Part shown: piece after piece, positions 5,294 to 6,981 of the stretch
Layout of the letters: each line of letters opens with the position of its first letter
Position numbering within the stretch: position 1 is the first letter of the stretch
Assembly: GCA_001871685.1 (NCBI GenBank)
Contig: MNVK01000058.1
Span: 1 to 6,981 of the forward strand
Source of the DNA: Nitrospirae bacterium CG1_02_44_142
GTDB lineage: Bacteria; Nitrospirota; Thermodesulfovibrionia; Thermodesulfovibrionales; UBA1546
Direction: 5' to 3'
DNA length: 6,981 nucleotides
Made by a program: the position numbers and the translations under genes
Notes under the pieces: generated by a model
What the model saw: the letters and a program-made list of their open reading frames with translations, nothing else
Databases searched by the model: none
What the model was told of the DNA's origin: nothing

Positions 5294-5977
5294 TTAATGT
5301 CCTTCTTCTACAGCTCCGGCAAGATATAGGGTGGTAAGAAGGACAAAGACAAATGCCTGTATCAGACTGACGAGCGTCCCAAGCCCGAGTATAAGAATCG
5401 GAATAAACAGAGGGACAAGCATAGCAAGCACACCGAGTATTATATGTTTTGCCAGCATATTTCCAAAAAGCCTTACAGAGAGGGTAATAGGCCTTACAAG
5501 ATGGCCGATAAATTCAATTATGAACATAAGTATCATTAGGGGCAGCGCAAAGATAGAGCGCACAGGACCAAGAAAATGATTTATGTATTTTATGCCGTGA
5601 ACCTTAACCCCGTAATAATGAGTTGCCAGAAACACAGGGATAGCCATCGCGGCATTTGTGTTTATATCGCTTGTGGGAGATGCAAATCCTGGAATGAGTC
5701 CCATAAGATTACACAGGAGTATGAACATAAACAATGTGCCGACCAAAGGGAAAAACGTTTTCCCCCAGTGATGGCCTATATTTTCCTCTGAGAGTTTAAG
5801 AAATGTCTCAACAACAGCCTCAATAAAATTTTGAAAGCCCGTCGGCACCATCCTGAGAGAACGCCTGACAACAAGCGCAGCCGTTATAAGAATTACAGAC
5901 GCAAGTATTGCATAAGTAACATTATGAGGAATCTTGCCGGGGTCAACAATCGCATCCATTAAAAGCGTTTCGTGCAT
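5294..5977 (-). CDS. atpB: F-type ATP synthase subunit a
   Basis: Stator membrane subunit that forms the two half-channels through which ions reach and leave the c ring. It has 227 residues and five to six hydrophobic segments (about 20-38, 75-97, 110-124, 142-158, 175-196, 198-222). The essential arginine is R169 in ITLSVRLFGNMLA (164-176), the conserved a-subunit core. LCNLMGLIPGF (88-98) and the C-terminal LIQAFVFVLLTTLYL (205-219, Q207) are also family hallmarks. The start is supported by AAAGGAGG four bases upstream. A promoter lies at 6022-6051. It is followed by atpE, which ends the unit; no atpI precedes it and no atpF follows, so the remaining subunits must be encoded elsewhere. Confidence 0.98.
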   Translation of the reverse strand: MHETLLMDAIVDPGKIPHNVTYAILASVILITAALVVRRSLRMVPTGFQNFIEAVVETFLKLSEENIGHHWGKTFFPLVGTLFMFILLCNLMGLIPGFASPTSDINTNAAMAIPVFLATHYYGVKVHGIKYINHFLGPVRSIFALPLMILMFIIEFIGHLVRPITLSVRLFGNMLAKHIILGVLAMLVPLFIPILILGLGTLVSLIQAFVFVLLTTLYLAGAVEEGH

Positions 5978-6021
5978 GCCGCCTCCTTTCTGAGTCTTAG
6001 AGTAATAGGGAAATTGTTGCT

Positions 6022-6051
6022 ATCTTAATTAAAATTAAAATCCAAAGTCAA
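6022..6051 (-). promoter_or_regulatory. Probable sigma-70 promoter of atpB-atpE
   Basis: On the minus strand TTGACT (6046-6051, five of six), an 18-base A+T-rich spacer, then TAAGAT (6022-6027, four of six). The predicted start near 6015 gives a leader of about 37 bases. No terminator is visible after prmC, so read-through from prmC is also possible. Confidence 0.5.
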
Positions 6052-6091
6052 GGATTAGGGCAGATTTAGGTTATATAAAATATTTATGAAT

Positions 6092-6981
6092 CTATAATGC
6101 CCTTGCGACAATGATGCGTTCTATCCCTGCATAATCTTTAATAACAGAGACTTTGCAGAAGCCGTTCTGCATGGCAATCTCTGAGACTTCCCTTGCCTGT
6201 CCTTCTCCAATTTCAAGAAAAATAACTCCACCTCCACATCTCCCCTTTAGCAAGGTGGAACAAGAAGGGGTTAAGTATTTCGGCGCCTCTGAAAGTATCG
6301 TCCTGTAATAGCTGAGCCCGTCCTCGCCGCCGTCAAGCGCATTTCTCGGCTCCCAGTTTTTTATCTCAGGCTGGAGATCCGGGATGCCGCCGCTTCTGAT
6401 ATATGGGGGATTAGAGACAATCACGTTAAAAGTTAAAACTGAAGAGTTATCAGTTAAAAGTTGACTGAGCGGCTCAAACAATGAACCCTTAAGAAAGGTT
6501 ACATTTCTTATAGCGTTAAGCTCTGCATTCTCATTTGCGTACCTTATTGCATCTTTTGATATGTCAGTCCCATACACCTCGGCATCCGGAAAGTGTTTTG
6601 CAAGCGCAAGCGCAAGGCATCCGCTTCCTGTGCAGAGGTCGAGGATATTCACCCCTCCTTTAGTCCCCCCCTTGGTAAGGGGGGGATGGGGGGGTAATTG
6701 CTCTCTGCTCTCTGCTGCTTTAACGACTTCTTCCACCAAAAGCTCTGTCTCAGGCCTCGGGATAAGGACGCCCTGCCCGACCTTTATCTTCAGGCCGTGA
6801 AACTCCACAGTGCCGATAATATATTGCAGCGGCTCTCTGCGAGCGCGCCTCTGAAGGACAGCCTCAATCTCCCTTACACCTTTTCCAGAAAGAGCAGGGT
6901 TGTCTCTGTAGAGGACAGTCTTATCTATGCCGAGACAATGAGTTACGATGATTTCCGACTCTTTATGTGCATCCTCAATAC
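6092..6981 (-). CDS. prmC: Release factor glutamine methyltransferase, N terminus cut by the right edge, with in-frame insertions
   Basis: Methylates the glutamine of the GGQ motif in release factors RF1/RF2 with S-adenosylmethionine, improving translation termination. 295 residues are visible and the frame is open to the window edge. The GTG at 6808 is internal, since the upstream codons still read family sequence (REPLQYIIGTVEF). Visible: the helical N-terminal domain; LIPRPETELLVE (about 72-83); SAM-binding ILDLCTGSGCLALALA (112-127); YGTDIS; catalytic SNPPYI (189-194); and the C-terminal FLEIGEGQ. Compared with the compact family enzyme (E. coli about 277 residues), extra stretches appear at visible residues 95-110, 172-185 and 236-252, each encoded by a repeat-like DNA segment. 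All motifs survive, so the gene is probably functional. Confidence 0.96.
   Translation of the reverse strand, partial: IEDAHKESEIIVTHCLGIDKTVLYRDNPALSGKGVREIEAVLQRRARREPLQYIIGTVEFHGLKIKVGQGVLIPRPETELLVEEVVKAAESREQLPPHPPLTKGGTKGGVNILDLCTGSGCLALALAKHFPDAEVYGTDISKDAIRYANENAELNAIRNVTFLKGSLFEPLSQLLTDNSSVLTFNVIVSNPPYIRSGGIPDLQPEIKNWEPRNALDGGEDGLSYYRTILSEAPKYLTPSCSTLLKGRCGGGVIFLEIGEGQAREVSEIAMQNGFCKVSVIKDYAGIERIIVARAL
6226..6274. repeat. Palindromic repeat-like insertion within prmC (copy 2)
   Basis: Contains two overlapping inverted repeats, TCCACCT/AGGTGGA (6227-6233, 6253-6259) and CCCCTT/AAGGGG (6242-6247, 6265-6270), around CCCCTTTAGCAAGG, a core similar to that of the copy at 6650-6695. It encodes the odd stretch STLLKGRCGGG just before the conserved FLEIGEGQ. 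It looks like a decayed member of the same element. Confidence 0.5.
6425..6466. repeat. Low-complexity direct and inverted repeat within prmC
   Basis: GTTAAAAGTT occurs at 6425-6434 and 6453-6462 (28-base period), with the inverted repeat AACTGA/TCAGTT (6437-6442, 6450-6455) between. It encodes SQLLTDNSSVLTFN, which lengthens the loop before the NPPY strand. Confidence 0.5.
6650..6695. repeat. C/G-run palindromic repeat within prmC (copy 1)
   Basis: A perfect nine-base inverted repeat, CCCCCCCTT-GGT-AAGGGGGGG (6665-6673, 6677-6685), flanked by further C-rich and G-rich runs. It encodes LPPHPPLTKGGTKGG, the kind of PPLTKGG peptide produced when this type of dispersed C/G-rich palindrome lies in a coding region. 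It is bordered by a tandem CTCTCTG duplication at 6701-6714. Confidence 0.6.

Noticed and set aside
6092..6808. prmC starting at the internal GTG (238 residues)
   Set aside because: Codons upstream to the window edge keep the frame open and encode the expected N-terminal domain, including REPLQYIIG, so the true start is outside the window.

Overview
The window is a dense stretch of bacterial chromosome with thirteen genes, two of them cut by the window edges. The left-edge gene is sulfate adenylyltransferase (sat), directly downstream of adenylate kinase (adk). Together with medium G+C, an atpB-atpE pair detached from the rest of the ATP synthase genes, and a signal-peptide-bearing subunit c, this suggests an anaerobe of sulfur metabolism, such as a sulfate-reducing Nitrospirota (Thermodesulfovibrionia) or a deltaproteobacterial-type lineage. 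The taxon is an inference; the presence of sat is not.

Layout. Positions 1-3105 lie on the minus strand. In transcription order they hold an unnamed 150-residue protein, an overlapping small gene pair that looks like a toxin-antitoxin module (TumE/DUF6516-type), rdgB (dITP/XTP pyrophosphatase), adk and sat. The adk-sat pair has its own promoter and leader. Positions 3224-4849 lie on the plus strand: dusB (tRNA-dihydrouridine synthase, apparently with no or almost no leader), a 59-residue unnamed protein with a very strong ribosome binding site, and a RibL/TagD-like nucleotidyltransferase. A strong two-way terminator at 4850-4890 separates these from convergent atpE and atpB (4911-5977). Upstream of those, prmC runs off the right edge.

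How the genes work together. Sat makes APS from sulfate and ATP. Adk recycles the AMP released when APS is reduced, so their pairing makes metabolic sense. AtpB and AtpE form the ion-conducting part of the F-type ATP synthase; AtpE carries most, but not all, of the residues that bind Na+ in sodium-driven rotors. PrmC, DusB and RdgB are housekeeping proteins for translation termination, tRNA modification and nucleotide-pool cleaning.

Most notable: (1) the A+T-rich toxin-antitoxin-like pair inserted upstream of rdgB, with a TTG start and a 32-base overlap; (2) prmC, which has absorbed three short repeat-like palindromic or low-complexity insertions in frame; (3) the Na+-like ligand set in AtpE; (4) the probably leaderless dusB. 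I found no CRISPR array, tRNA, rRNA or transposase gene. I cannot claim a wholly new system; the unnamed 150-residue and 59-residue proteins are the least explained genes.
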